From: Spirochaetaceae bacterium
GTDB taxonomy: Bacteria > Spirochaetota > Spirochaetia > Treponematales > Breznakiellaceae
Direction: 5' to 3'
Assembly: GCA_031280035.1 (NCBI GenBank)
Contig: JAITHJ010000008.1
Span: forward strand, 1-40,294
Length of the DNA stretch: 40,294 nucleotides
The translations under genes were made by a program, and so were the position numbers. This document shows, piece after piece, positions 13,184 through 22,816 of this stretch; positions within the stretch are counted from its first letter, which is position 1, and each line of letters opens with the position of its first letter. The notes beneath the pieces are model-generated. The model did no database searches. It worked only from the letters and a program-made list of their open reading frames with translations, and was not told where the DNA came from.

Positions 13184-14431
13184 CTAATCCTTTGCGGGAC
13201 ATTTGGCAAGCAGCGATTTGATTATCATATCACGGTTGTCCAGAATGGAACTGAGCGAGAGTCCTTGATTAAGGCGCGAGATAGTCTGTGCAAAGAGTTT
13301 TGTGATATCAACGCTCACAAACCACTCACGTTTGAGCAGATCTTCATGAAACACCGCGTTTGTCCCGATAATCCGGTAAAAAAGCCCCTGTTTATAAGCG
13401 TCATCGAAGAACTGAATTGCATTGCCGGAGAATATGGGAAGGCTTACCGCGCAGATTACGCTGGTAGCGCCTTCTTCTCTGAGGAATTGCATTGCTTTTA
13501 TCAACGTGCCGCCAGTACCGATCATGTCGTCGGCCATAAAAACGGTTTTGCCGCGCACATTGCCCAGTAGTTTAATGTCCGCGATATTTGATTCCATAGC
13601 GTCTTTTGTTACGCGCGAGTAGTCGCGTTCTTTGTAGAGCAGCGCCAGCGGTTTTTTGAGCGAATTGGCGTAAAATTTGTTTCTATCAACGGAGCCCGTG
13701 TCTGGGGCGACAACAACAATGTCGTCGTTATTTATGTTCGTAATCTCGGAGAGCCGTTGAATGATCTGATAACTTGCGTGGAGGTTTTCAAGCCGCATAT
13801 TGGAGAACCCGTTGCCTATCTCTCTTGAATGAATATCGAGCGTAATGAGGCGGTCGACACCCAGCGATTCGAAGATCATACCGATTCTGCTTGCGGTAAG
13901 GCCTTCGCGGCCTTTCTTTTTGTGCTGGCGGGCGTAGGGATAGACGGGCAGGACGAGAGTAATTCGTTCTGCGCCGGCCTGTTTCGCCGCGTCCACACTG
14001 ACGAGTATCAGCATGAGGTGGTCGTTTATCGTGAGGGATCGGTCCAGCGAGTTATTATTGAACGGGAGCGGATAATGGTTTTCGACATCCTGAACAATGT
14101 AGACGTCTTTACCGCGGATTGACTCAAGGATTTCGACTTTAAGTTCGCCGTTGGGGAACAGGGTCCAGCGCGCATCGATTTTGAAGCGCGGAGTTCGCGG
14201 TTTAAGGTCATGGCTGGGGGCAAAATGGCCGCGCGATGTAACTTCGTTGACAAGGTGGATATATTTCCCCACGTCTTGAGCGCTCATATTGTAGCGTTTC
14301 GCCATTTCATCAACGGATTTGTTAAAAATATGCCTATATTGATTTTTCAAGTGAAGAACAAGCTGTTCGGCAAAAACCGCGCCGCCCGGACAACCAAGAA
14401 CTGCAAGATTCGCCGGATTTGAATAACTCAT
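13184..14431 (-). CDS. prs: Ribose-phosphate pyrophosphokinase with N-terminal insert
   Basis: The enzyme transfers pyrophosphate from ATP to ribose 5-phosphate to make PRPP for nucleotide, histidine and tryptophan synthesis. Typical blocks are present: FPNGELKVEILESIRGKDVYIVQ, the flexible catalytic loop YARQHKKKGREGLTASRIG, TLDIHSREIGNGF, VVAPDTGSVDRNKF and the PRPP loop VFMADDMIGTGGTL. At 415 residues it is about 100 longer than standard Prs. Most of the extra length lies between the first strand and FPNGE (residues about 33-97), a helical insert of unknown role. I start at ATG 14431 because the upstream extension has no family match. TGG-TATTTA at 14452-14444 would give a six-base leader. 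The Rsm22-type gene follows 51 bases later. Confidence 0.93.
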   Translation of the reverse strand: MSYSNPANLAVLGCPGGAVFAEQLVLHLKNQYRHIFNKSVDEMAKRYNMSAQDVGKYIHLVNEVTSRGHFAPSHDLKPRTPRFKIDARWTLFPNGELKVEILESIRGKDVYIVQDVENHYPLPFNNNSLDRSLTINDHLMLILVSVDAAKQAGAERITLVLPVYPYARQHKKKGREGLTASRIGMIFESLGVDRLITLDIHSREIGNGFSNMRLENLHASYQIIQRLSEITNINNDDIVVVAPDTGSVDRNKFYANSLKKPLALLYKERDYSRVTKDAMESNIADIKLLGNVRGKTVFMADDMIGTGGTLIKAMQFLREEGATSVICAVSLPIFSGNAIQFFDDAYKQGLFYRIIGTNAVFHEDLLKREWFVSVDITKLFAQTISRLNQGLSLSSILDNRDMIIKSLLAKCPAKD

Positions 14432-14740
14432 CTTATTATCAATTAAATACCATTCTGAAAAAAAAAACAAGAGTGCGTACGAAACTGCGGACAAAAACCA
14501 GAACGGCTGCTGGCGCGGCATAGCCGCGCGCTCTCTATCAGCCGCAAAGTGAAATATCTTTTTCCCCGAAGTGATTTTTATATATCAGAAAGTTTCTCGT
14601 AAATATCAGAAAAAAGCGGGCGGTGAGCAGATACCAGCATGCGTCGCCTTGTCATTTTCTCGCTTCCCGCTGATCACTGTTATACGCCGTGCGCCGGCAG
14701 AGCGGGATTGATAAAGCTTGCGCCGTCCTTTGGTACCCTC

Positions 14741-14769
14741 TCGTCATGAGCTGTCGTTTGTGGTAGACT
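14741..14769 (+). promoter_or_regulatory. Promoter of the coiled-coil/dnaE unit
   Basis: TCGTCA (14741-14746), 17-bp spacer, extended -10 TGG-TAGACT (hexamer 14764-14769). Expected +1 is near 14776, leaving a leader of about two bases before ATG 14778. Confidence 0.45.
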
Positions 14770-14777
14770 CTGGAGCG

Positions 14778-17627
14778 ATGGGAATTTTTTCACTGGGAAA
14801 TATACTAGTTATCGTCATTTTTTCCGCGATACTTGTGGTTTTTCGTCTTATTGATAGAAAAAACCGCAATATTCAGGCTGCCCGTAATTATGGAAAGCAG
14901 CTTGAGGAAAAACTTAAAGAACAGCTTGCCCAGTATGTCGAAAAAAAGAAAAATGAAATAACCAATTACGGGGCGCTTTTGGCCGCAGATAAAAGCGCGG
15001 CAAAGGCAGTTCTTACAAATATTGAGGCAAAAGCCGCCGAATTTACCGGACACATAAAGGATTTTGATTCAATTAACCGCCGGCTGGGCGAATATGACGT
15101 AACGCTTTCGGAATTGTTAAAGATGACTGACCGCGTTGAAGATAACTTACGGCGCATTTCGGCGGAATCGGACTTTGTGGAGAATATAGCCCGTAATGTC
15201 GCCGCCGCAAAAGAGAAATATGAGTCGGTTTTAAGCAGCATAAACAGCGCGCAGACCAAAGTGGAAATCAGCGTGGCGGATTCTTTGAAGACAATAGAAA
15301 CGTATATTGATGCTGGCAGAACCCGCATTGAAGAAACGCTGGAAAATCAGAATAAGGAATTTGAGAAGAACTTCAAAGTCCAGCAGGAGAGAATCGAGGC
15401 CGCCGAAAAGGACCGCGAAGAGAACCTTAAACGTGATGTAAATCTTGTCAACGCCTTACTGAAAGACGCCGTTGATAATGCCGGAGCCCGCGCGGGCAAA
15501 CTTGAGGACGAAATATATCAGGGCTTTATCAAACAGACGGAAGAGCGTACCGCACGGATTAAAGCCGAAATTGACGATGTTGTCAGCGATGTAAAAAATC
15601 AGGCGCACAGCAGAATTGATGCGCTTGATAAAGATATAGACGCTGAATTGCGCGAACTCCGCGTGGATTCAAAAGAATTACGGGCATCCGCTTCGGAGAT
15701 AACCGCACTGGAAAAACAAATTAAAGACAGCGCCGATGAAATAAACTCCACAATGGCCGCGCAGAAAGAACGTGTCAACAAAGCGATAGCCGCGCAAAAA
15801 AGTGAATTGGCAAAAATAGCGGGCGATGCGAAAAATACGGCGGCGGCTTTGGATGCGGAACTTCGCTTGCAGTTAGAAAGCGCACAGGAAAATATAAAGA
15901 AACAGATTGCGGTGTATGAAAACGAAGCTGGTGCGATAAGCGAAAAGGTAACTGCGGAATTCAATTCGTCCATAGATATTATAAAAACAAAACTCCATGA
16001 TATAGAAACTGAAATAGAGAAAATCAAAAGAGAGGCTTACGGACGAATCAGCGATAATATAAATCTCTTTGAAGATGATTTTGCTGAAAGTCTTGTTAAG
16101 CGCGCGGAAAGCATAGAAAGCAGGTTTGTCGAATGGCGTGATGCGTTTAACGCGCAGCTCAATACAATAACAGAACAACAGGAAGCGGATTACCGCAAAA
16201 TCGAAGTGAATTTCAGCGAAAATCTTCGTAAGAAAACTGCTGAGCTTGACGTAAAGCTTGTTTCAGGAATGGAACATATAAATGGCATTGCGGCATGTAT
16301 TGAAGATGAAGCCCGTAAACAAATGGAAGATGCGGGAACTTCTATAGCGGCATTGCGTGAACAAATTAAGGAAGATCTTACCGAACTGCGTGAAAGCACT
16401 ATTACGCAGGCTGACACAGAAATAAAACGGCATACGCTTGAAATTACTGATAAGTTAAAGAATAATTTCCGTGAAATTGAAAATGAACAAAAGATTATCT
16501 TCGGGAATATCGAAGGTAAAAATGTTGAGATAAATGAACTTCTTGTTAAATCCAGAAAAGAAATTGAAGAAACGTTTGCAGAATTTAATGCGGATATAAA
16601 AGAAATTACCGAACAAATAGCCACTATAAATGACGGTATAACCCGCTATAAACAAGAAATGATTACAGGCGTTGATCAAAATGCAAAAAACCTTGAAGCG
16701 TCAATCATGAATGCGGAAGAAAAAATAGCCGGGTTTATCGAGCAAAGCAAATTGATTGATAAAACAATGGAAATGAAAAATACGCTGACCAGGGAGATAG
16801 AAGATATTACTGGCGATCTTCAACGGCTTGAATTGCAAAGGTCTGGTATTGCAAATCTTGAAAGTCAGTTTACCAAAGTAAAGCGTATGGAAGATGAAGT
16901 AAACGTCAAAATGGCGCGGTTTCTTAATGAACAGCGCCGTATAGAGCTGATGGAAGAAGGCTTTAATAAACTGCTTCGTACTGCTTCTTCCGTTGATGAA
17001 AAGCTTGCATCGCTTACCGAAAATGATGACTCGCTTCAGGATATGCAGTTGAAATTCAGAAAGCTTTTAGATGTAATGAATGAAACTGAAGAAAAATATC
17101 AGCGTATAGAAAAGAAAAACCAGATTTTGGATGCTACTAATGAAGGCATTGATAGAAATTTTAAATCGCTGCAAGAATCTGAGAAAACAGCAAAGCAGTT
17201 TGCTGCAACGGCAAATCATCTTTCGTCAGAACTTGCAGAAATAAAAACGGCTGTGGATAATCTTATGCAGCAAAATTCTAAGGCGCTTGAAGCATCGGAA
17301 AAGCTTACTACACTAGACAGCAAACTTGGTGAGATTGAAGAACGTATTGCAGATATGCAAAAAGCGCGTCAATGGCTTGCAGATCTTGAAGGCCGTATAA
17401 ATAGCGTTTATTCTGAGGCGAAGGATCAGGTAAAACTGGCTGGAGATCTGCTTAAAAAAGAAGGAGTGAAACTTTCCGGTGATGGCGGCGCGCCGACTCT
17501 TTCACAGCGTGAACAAGTTGTAAGCCTTAAACGACAGGGCTGGACGGCCGATGAAATTGCACGTACTCTAAAAATATCAAAAGGTTCCGTTGAATTGATT
17601 TTGGAAATGGCATCGCGGGAACGATAA
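14778..17627 (+). CDS. Very long membrane-anchored coiled-coil protein with C-terminal HTH
   Basis: The 949-residue protein has one N-terminal membrane helix (about residues 5-22, SLGNILVIVIFSAILVVF) followed by some 870 residues of nearly continuous charged coiled coil rich in Glu, Lys, Ala and Asn. The last 45 residues form a compact domain, LSQREQVVSLKRQGWTADEI then ARTLKISKGSVELIL, which reads as a helix-turn-helix of the resolvase/sigma-4 type. Long coiled-coil proteins of this kind are known from spirochaetes (annotated SpiroCoCo); their role is uncertain, perhaps as a cytoplasmic scaffold. It ends one base before the ATG of dnaE, so the two are cotranscribed. I chose ATG 14778 because it starts the membrane helix; GGAG is too close to work as a normal Shine-Dalgarno site, and a promoter at 14741-14769 points to a nearly leaderless message. 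Confidence 0.85.
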   Translation: MGIFSLGNILVIVIFSAILVVFRLIDRKNRNIQAARNYGKQLEEKLKEQLAQYVEKKKNEITNYGALLAADKSAAKAVLTNIEAKAAEFTGHIKDFDSINRRLGEYDVTLSELLKMTDRVEDNLRRISAESDFVENIARNVAAAKEKYESVLSSINSAQTKVEISVADSLKTIETYIDAGRTRIEETLENQNKEFEKNFKVQQERIEAAEKDREENLKRDVNLVNALLKDAVDNAGARAGKLEDEIYQGFIKQTEERTARIKAEIDDVVSDVKNQAHSRIDALDKDIDAELRELRVDSKELRASASEITALEKQIKDSADEINSTMAAQKERVNKAIAAQKSELAKIAGDAKNTAAALDAELRLQLESAQENIKKQIAVYENEAGAISEKVTAEFNSSIDIIKTKLHDIETEIEKIKREAYGRISDNINLFEDDFAESLVKRAESIESRFVEWRDAFNAQLNTITEQQEADYRKIEVNFSENLRKKTAELDVKLVSGMEHINGIAACIEDEARKQMEDAGTSIAALREQIKEDLTELRESTITQADTEIKRHTLEITDKLKNNFREIENEQKIIFGNIEGKNVEINELLVKSRKEIEETFAEFNADIKEITEQIATINDGITRYKQEMITGVDQNAKNLEASIMNAEEKIAGFIEQSKLIDKTMEMKNTLTREIEDITGDLQRLELQRSGIANLESQFTKVKRMEDEVNVKMARFLNEQRRIELMEEGFNKLLRTASSVDEKLASLTENDDSLQDMQLKFRKLLDVMNETEEKYQRIEKKNQILDATNEGIDRNFKSLQESEKTAKQFAATANHLSSELAEIKTAVDNLMQQNSKALEASEKLTTLDSKLGEIEERIADMQKARQWLADLEGRINSVYSEAKDQVKLAGDLLKKEGVKLSGDGGAPTLSQREQVVSLKRQGWTADEIARTLKISKGSVELILEMASRER

Positions 17628-17628
17628 A

Positions 17629-20600
17629 ATGTCCAACTTTGTTCATCTGCATGTACACACTGATTATTCACTGCTTGACGGCGCGGCAAAAATACAGCCT
17701 CTTGTGGCGCGCGCAAAAGAACTCGAAATGCCGGCGCTTGCTATTACCGATCATGGCAATATGTTTGGCGCTGTTCATTTTGAAAATGAATGCCGTAAAC
17801 AGGGTATAAAACCTATTATAGGATGTGAGTTTTATGTTGCGGGCGGCAGTAGAACGAAAAAAAATGGTACGGAAGAAGGCAATAAATATTATCACCTTGT
17901 CATGCTTGCAAAGAATACCGAAGGCTATAAAAACCTTGTATATCTTACGTCTTATTCGTGGACAGAGGGTTTTTATTATAAGCCGCGTATAGATACTGAG
18001 CTTATAGAGAAATATCATAAAGGAATTATTTGTCTTTCTGGCTGTATTGCAGGTGAATTACCGCAGCTTCTGCTGGCTGATAAAAAAGATCGCGCTTATG
18101 AACTTATATATTATTATAAGAGTATATTTGGTGAAGAAAATTATTTTATCGAGATTCAGGATCACGGTCTTCCCGACCAGAAAAAAGTAGCTCCGCTTAT
18201 GATAGAAGCGGCTGCAGCAACAAATACTCCTATGGTGCTTACTAATGACAGTCATTATATCAATAAAGAAGACTGGGAAGCGCAGGATATTATGATGCGC
18301 ATTCAAATGAAAAAAACTATTCATGATAAGATGAAGCTCGAATTCGGAACAAGAGAATTTTATTTAAAGTCCGGCAATGAAATGGCTGCTATTTTTTCGG
18401 AATATCCTGATATGATGGAAAACACGCTGCGTATTGCTGATATGTGTGATTCTATTATACCTCGATATAAGCTTGAAGAGCTAAAGGAATGCCTTCCCGT
18501 ATATGAAATACCACAGGAATTTGAAAATGATGAAACATACATAAGGCATTTGGTCGATGCTGGATTAAGAAAGCGTTATAGTATAATAACAAATGAAATA
18601 AGAGAACGAGCTGAATTTGAATTAAAAACCATAGTTAATATGGGGTTTACCGGTTATTTCTTGATTGTATGGGATTTTATAAATTGGGCAAAGCAGCGTG
18701 ATATACCTATAGGGCCGGGACGCGGCTCAGGCGCAGGATCGATTGTAGCTTATGCAATGAGTATTACAAATATTGATCCACTGCGGTTTAAATTATTTTT
18801 TGAACGATTTTTAAATCCTGAACGGGTAAGCATGCCGGATTTTGATATTGATATAAGTGATGAAGGCAGACAAAATGTTATAACGTATACAAGAAATAAA
18901 TATGGGGAAAAACAAGTTGGGCATATTGCGACCTTTGGTACGTTAAAGGCAAAGGCTGTAATAAAAGATGTTGGCCGTGTTCTTGATATTCCGCTTAAAG
19001 ATGTAAATGAGCTTACTAGTCTTGTGCCATCTCATCCTAAAGCGCATTTAATTGATGCCTTTGATGTAAACGAAGATATACCTGATTCAGGACGGCTTGC
19101 CAAATTTCGCCATGATTCTAAATATGAAAAACTTTTTGATATTTGCTTTAAACTTGAAGATGCAAAGCGCAATACAAGTCTTCATGCGTCCGGCATTGTC
19201 ATTGGAAAATCTCCATTGCCTGATTGGGCGCCTGTCTTTACTGTAAAAGATAAAAACAGCCGGGAAGAGAAATACGTTGTTGCAACTCAATATGATTGGT
19301 CTGTTATGGAAGATTGCGGACTGGTAAAAATGGATTATCTCGGATTAAAGGCGCTTTCAGTTATCAAACGCACGGAACAACTTATAAAAAAGATTGAGGG
19401 TTATGAAGATTTTGATATTGAGAAGATAGAAGAACACAACAACAAAGCGTTTGATCTTTTTTGTGAGGGAAAAACGGCAGGTTTCTTTCAGTTTGAGAGC
19501 GCTGGTATGCAAAAGGTTTTACGCCAGGCAAAACCGCGCCGTTTGGAAGATCTTATCGCATTAAACGCGCTTTACCGTCCTGGCCCAATGAATAATATTC
19601 AGTTATTTATCCGTTCTAAAAATGGAGAGCAGGAGATATGTTATCCCGATCCTTGTCTGGAGGATATTCTTAAAGAGACGTACGGCGTTATTGTGTATCA
19701 GGAACAGGTCATGCAGATTGCTCAGTGTATTGCAGGCTACTCTCTGGGTGAAGCCGATAAATTACGCCGGGCTATGGGAAAAAAGAAAATAGATGCAATG
19801 ATCGAAGAGAAAGCAAAGTTTATTGAAGGCGCATCTGCAAATGGATTTAGCGGGGCAAAAGCTGGCGAAATCTTTGAAAGCATCCTTCCCTTTGCTGGTT
19901 ACGGTTTTAATAAAAGTCATTCGGCGGCTTATTCGATTATTGCGTATCAAACGGCATATTTAAAAGCGAATTTCCCTGAAGAATTTGTTGCGGCAAGCCT
20001 TAGCAATGAAATTAATGGCAGTGATGATAAAATGGCCGAGTATATCGAGGAAGCTCGTTCTGATGGTCTGATTATTACAGCGCCGGATATAAATACTTCT
20101 GGTACAGTCTTTAGGGTGCGTACCGCAGGTAAAGGACGTAAAGAAATTGTATTTGGTCTTTTGGGAATTAAAGGATTGGGAGAAGGGGCGGTAGATGAGA
20201 TAATAAAACAACGGGAAGAAGGCGGCCCTTACAAAAGTTTTATTGATTTTCTTACGCGGGTTGATTTAAAATTCTTAAATAAGAAGGCGCTTGAAGTACT
20301 TATTAAGACCGGCGCGTTTGATTCTTTTGAAATTTCGCGTACTGTCTTGCTTGCAAATATGGAAAACGCCGTACGGTTTATCGAGAATCAAAAATCTGAT
20401 ACCGCTTTAGGGCAGGCAAGTCTATTTGGCGGCCCGGAAGAAGAAACATCCGTTGAATTTGTATTTGACAGCGCGCCGGATTGGACGTTGAAAGAAAAGC
20501 TTGAAGTTGAAAAAGAACTTATTGGATGTTTCATATCGGGACATCCGCTTGATTCGTTTCGTGATCATATAAAGAAATGTACAACAATTAACACACGTAA

Positions 20601-21195
20601 TGCAAAAGATAAAGTTGTCAATATCGAAATGCCTTCGGGTAAAGGTAATATTGAGTGGCAGCGTTATCGCGAAGCAAAAGAAGCGCGCGTAAAACACGTA
20701 ATAATTGGAATCGTAAAAGACATAAAAGAGATTACAACCAAAAGAGAAGGAAAACGCATGGCGTTTGCGATTCTTGAGGATTTATACGGCAGTATAGAGC
20801 TTGTGTTTTTCCCCGGAGTCTGGGAAGAAATGTCAAGCCGCATTAAAAATGATGAAATAATGGCGTTATCCGGTATTCCTGCAAAATCTACAAGCGAAGA
20901 CAAAGTTTCTTTTCATGTGGATAAAATTCTTGATATAAGCAATCTTTCCGAGAAGCCCAGTACAGAAGTTCATATACGGCTTTCTGGTGAAACACAGATT
21001 AAAGAAGATATTCTTTTTCCGCTTCGTGAATGTATTTTATTGCATTCGGGAAGCTGCGCTGTTTATATTCATTTGCTTCGTTCAGGCAGTGAAATTATAA
21101 TTAAAACAACATCTTCATTAAAAGCATCGGCAGACAGCGAACATATCGACGCGATAAAAAACTTTGATTATGTTGATGAGGTATGGATAGAGTAA
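17629..21195 (+). CDS. dnaE: DNA polymerase III alpha subunit
   Basis: The 1188-residue replicative polymerase catalytic subunit is of the DnaE1 type. The N-terminal PHP domain opens with FVHLHVHTDYSLLDGA (H8, H10, D17 region). The palm aspartates are in MPDFDID (D404, D406), and the third is in VKMDYLGLKAL. The finger block RAMGKKK and the GYGFNKSHSAAYSIIAYQTAYLKANF block are intact. Helix-hairpin-helix (GIKGLGEGAVDEI) and OB-fold (GIVKDIKEITTKREGKRMAFAILEDLYGSIELVFFP) modules follow in the C-terminal third. Length is standard and there is no intein. The ATG at 17629 follows the coiled-coil gene's stop by one base, and the 3' end overlaps yggT. Confidence 0.97.
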   Translation: MSNFVHLHVHTDYSLLDGAAKIQPLVARAKELEMPALAITDHGNMFGAVHFENECRKQGIKPIIGCEFYVAGGSRTKKNGTEEGNKYYHLVMLAKNTEGYKNLVYLTSYSWTEGFYYKPRIDTELIEKYHKGIICLSGCIAGELPQLLLADKKDRAYELIYYYKSIFGEENYFIEIQDHGLPDQKKVAPLMIEAAAATNTPMVLTNDSHYINKEDWEAQDIMMRIQMKKTIHDKMKLEFGTREFYLKSGNEMAAIFSEYPDMMENTLRIADMCDSIIPRYKLEELKECLPVYEIPQEFENDETYIRHLVDAGLRKRYSIITNEIRERAEFELKTIVNMGFTGYFLIVWDFINWAKQRDIPIGPGRGSGAGSIVAYAMSITNIDPLRFKLFFERFLNPERVSMPDFDIDISDEGRQNVITYTRNKYGEKQVGHIATFGTLKAKAVIKDVGRVLDIPLKDVNELTSLVPSHPKAHLIDAFDVNEDIPDSGRLAKFRHDSKYEKLFDICFKLEDAKRNTSLHASGIVIGKSPLPDWAPVFTVKDKNSREEKYVVATQYDWSVMEDCGLVKMDYLGLKALSVIKRTEQLIKKIEGYEDFDIEKIEEHNNKAFDLFCEGKTAGFFQFESAGMQKVLRQAKPRRLEDLIALNALYRPGPMNNIQLFIRSKNGEQEICYPDPCLEDILKETYGVIVYQEQVMQIAQCIAGYSLGEADKLRRAMGKKKIDAMIEEKAKFIEGASANGFSGAKAGEIFESILPFAGYGFNKSHSAAYSIIAYQTAYLKANFPEEFVAASLSNEINGSDDKMAEYIEEARSDGLIITAPDINTSGTVFRVRTAGKGRKEIVFGLLGIKGLGEGAVDEIIKQREEGGPYKSFIDFLTRVDLKFLNKKALEVLIKTGAFDSFEISRTVLLANMENAVRFIENQKSDTALGQASLFGGPEEETSVEFVFDSAPDWTLKEKLEVEKELIGCFISGHPLDSFRDHIKKCTTINTRNAKDKVVNIEMPSGKGNIEWQRYREAKEARVKHVIIGIVKDIKEITTKREGKRMAFAILEDLYGSIELVFFPGVWEEMSSRIKNDEIMALSGIPAKSTSEDKVSFHVDKILDISNLSEKPSTEVHIRLSGETQIKEDILFPLRECILLHSGSCAVYIHLLRSGSEIIIKTTSSLKASADSEHIDAIKNFDYVDEVWIE

Positions 21196-21785
21196 TGCTT
21201 CAAATTATATTTTATTTTTTAAGCAGTCTTCTGGGTTTTTATTCCCTTATCATATTTATACGGATTATACTTGGCTGGTTCAGCGGCGCCAGTTTAGGGC
21301 GTTCTTATGAATATTTATGTAAAATTACTGACCCATATCTTTTTTTATTTCGCCGTATGAGATTTTTTAACACCGGCAGCGTTGATCTCTCACCAATTAT
21401 TGCGCTTGCTCTTTTAAGTATTTCGGGAAGTATTCTGGTGAAACTGGCTGAATCAGGACATATAACAATTGGGTTTGTGCTTTCTCTGTTACTATCTATA
21501 ATATGTTCAGCAGGTTCGTTTATTATAGGATTCTATGTAATAATTTTAATAATACGCCTTGTAGCATATTTTATGAATGCTGATATATATTCTCCATTTT
21601 GGCGTATTATTGATTATATATCACGGCCTGCTATATACAGAATTACGCGGATAATTTTTAGAAACCGCATAGTGCATTATTTAACAAATATAGTAACTTC
21701 CATTATAGCTCTTATAGTCTTATACATTTCTTTTAATATAGTGATGAATATAGGCATTAAATTTTTTTCAGGATTGTTGATTTAG
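21195..21785 (+). CDS. YggT-family membrane protein (double YggT)
   Basis: The protein of about 196 residues has two YggT-type halves, each with two membrane helices: an N-terminal one with RIILGWF and TDPYLFLFRRM, and a C-terminal one with YISRPAIYRITRIIFRN. YggT proteins are inner-membrane proteins of poorly known function, often linked to division-site or osmotic phenotypes. The ATG at 21195 overlaps the dnaE stop as TAATG, the usual coupling; an ATG at 21183 would add four residues but GAGG abuts it. Codon use is A+T-rich like dnaE. Confidence 0.85.
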   Translation: MLQIIFYFLSSLLGFYSLIIFIRIILGWFSGASLGRSYEYLCKITDPYLFLFRRMRFFNTGSVDLSPIIALALLSISGSILVKLAESGHITIGFVLSLLLSIICSAGSFIIGFYVIILIIRLVAYFMNADIYSPFWRIIDYISRPAIYRITRIIFRNRIVHYLTNIVTSIIALIVLYISFNIVMNIGIKFFSGLLI

Positions 21786-21802
21786 AATCAGTATGATATA
21801 AT
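21774..21802 (+). promoter_or_regulatory. Extended -10 promoter at the end of yggT
   Basis: TGA-TATAAT (hexamer 21797-21802) with weak TTGTTG (21774-21779) at 17 bp. Expected +1 is about 21809, one base before ATG 21810; there is no room for a Shine-Dalgarno site. Confidence 0.6.
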
Positions 21803-21809
21803 CTTATTT

Positions 21810-22757
21810 ATGAAAATAGAAATAAAGATATATGTTTTATTGATATTATTTTGTGGGAAGGTGTGGGCTCAAGATGACGCGCCGGTGGAAAGCGTACAAA
21901 ATAAAATTAAAGTGGATCAAATGTTAATGATTACAACATCTTCACTGCCTGAAGCTCAATTTTCATATATTTGCGATTGGAAAATCCCATTCCTTAAAGG
22001 CAGCAGCGCCTTAACAAAAGACAATAATATTACGCTTCATTTCAGAGCTAATATATCGCCTGTAAATTTTGATTTCTCCACTGAGATTATATGGACGCCT
22101 ATAGCTTTTCTTGAGCTTAACGCCGGATTAACGACTGGAAGCGGGTGGCATATAAGTCTTTTGGGCAAAGAAATTTATGGTATTGGAATAAGCGGTCAAG
22201 CCATAGACGGCAGTTCTGTTGTTGACAGCGAACCTTTTTCCGGCGTTATAAGCAAATTACGATTTGGCGGGGCGTTACAGGCTGATGTCGCGGCTTTTTC
22301 TCCCGGAGAATGGCATCATATAGTTGTCAGGACATATCATGAAGTAAATTATTTTGAATTTTCGGCTGCTAATAATGACCAATCATGGTATTATGCAAAT
22401 GATAGCGGAGAAAATACGAATGGCTTTAATTATAACGGCAATTTTTTAATTGGTTATCAAATGCCGTTGTTTCTGAATTTTACCGGTATCATGACTGAAG
22501 CGAATCTCCGTATGCGGCCGGCGTCCGGTGGAACTCTATGGGGCGATGATGTACCTTATTTACTGATTACAGCTCTTGCTAATTTTAAAGTCAGCGAAAA
22601 ATTCGATTTTAGAATTATATGTCAATTTCAAAGTAAAAGAAATTATACGGATGATAACTGGGAATTACTTTATTATCGTAACAGACATATTGATAACAAT
22701 GATAAATTCCATATTGAATTTTACCGTGTTGCGGGTATGTTTATGTGGCATTTGTAA
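21810..22757 (+). CDS. Probable outer-membrane protein
   Basis: The 315-residue protein has a signal peptide (MKIEIKIYVLLILFCGKVWAQ) and a mature part of alternating strand-like segments (NITLHFRANISPVNFDFSTEIIWTPIAFLELNAGLTTGSG, HHIVVRTYHEVNYFEFSA, FRIICQFQSKRNY), ending FYRVAGMFMWHL with aromatic residues near the C-terminus, as expected for an outer-membrane barrel. I do not recognise a named family. Its start codon lies seven bases after an extended -10, so the mRNA is probably leaderless; the promoter overlaps the 3' end of yggT, giving this gene its own transcription start. The FlgM gene is convergent downstream. Confidence 0.78.
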   Translation: MKIEIKIYVLLILFCGKVWAQDDAPVESVQNKIKVDQMLMITTSSLPEAQFSYICDWKIPFLKGSSALTKDNNITLHFRANISPVNFDFSTEIIWTPIAFLELNAGLTTGSGWHISLLGKEIYGIGISGQAIDGSSVVDSEPFSGVISKLRFGGALQADVAAFSPGEWHHIVVRTYHEVNYFEFSAANNDQSWYYANDSGENTNGFNYNGNFLIGYQMPLFLNFTGIMTEANLRMRPASGGTLWGDDVPYLLITALANFKVSEKFDFRIICQFQSKRNYTDDNWELLYYRNRHIDNNDKFHIEFYRVAGMFMWHL

Positions 22758-22816
22758 AGTTTTTTCTGAATAATAGCTTTTATTCACGGGTTTATCGTAT
22801 GGCCAGAGAGATTTGG

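Noticed and set aside
22758-22816. Terminator between the 21810 gene and flgM
   Set aside because: TGAATAA/TTATTCA can pair, but the stem is short and A/T-only without a proper T-run.
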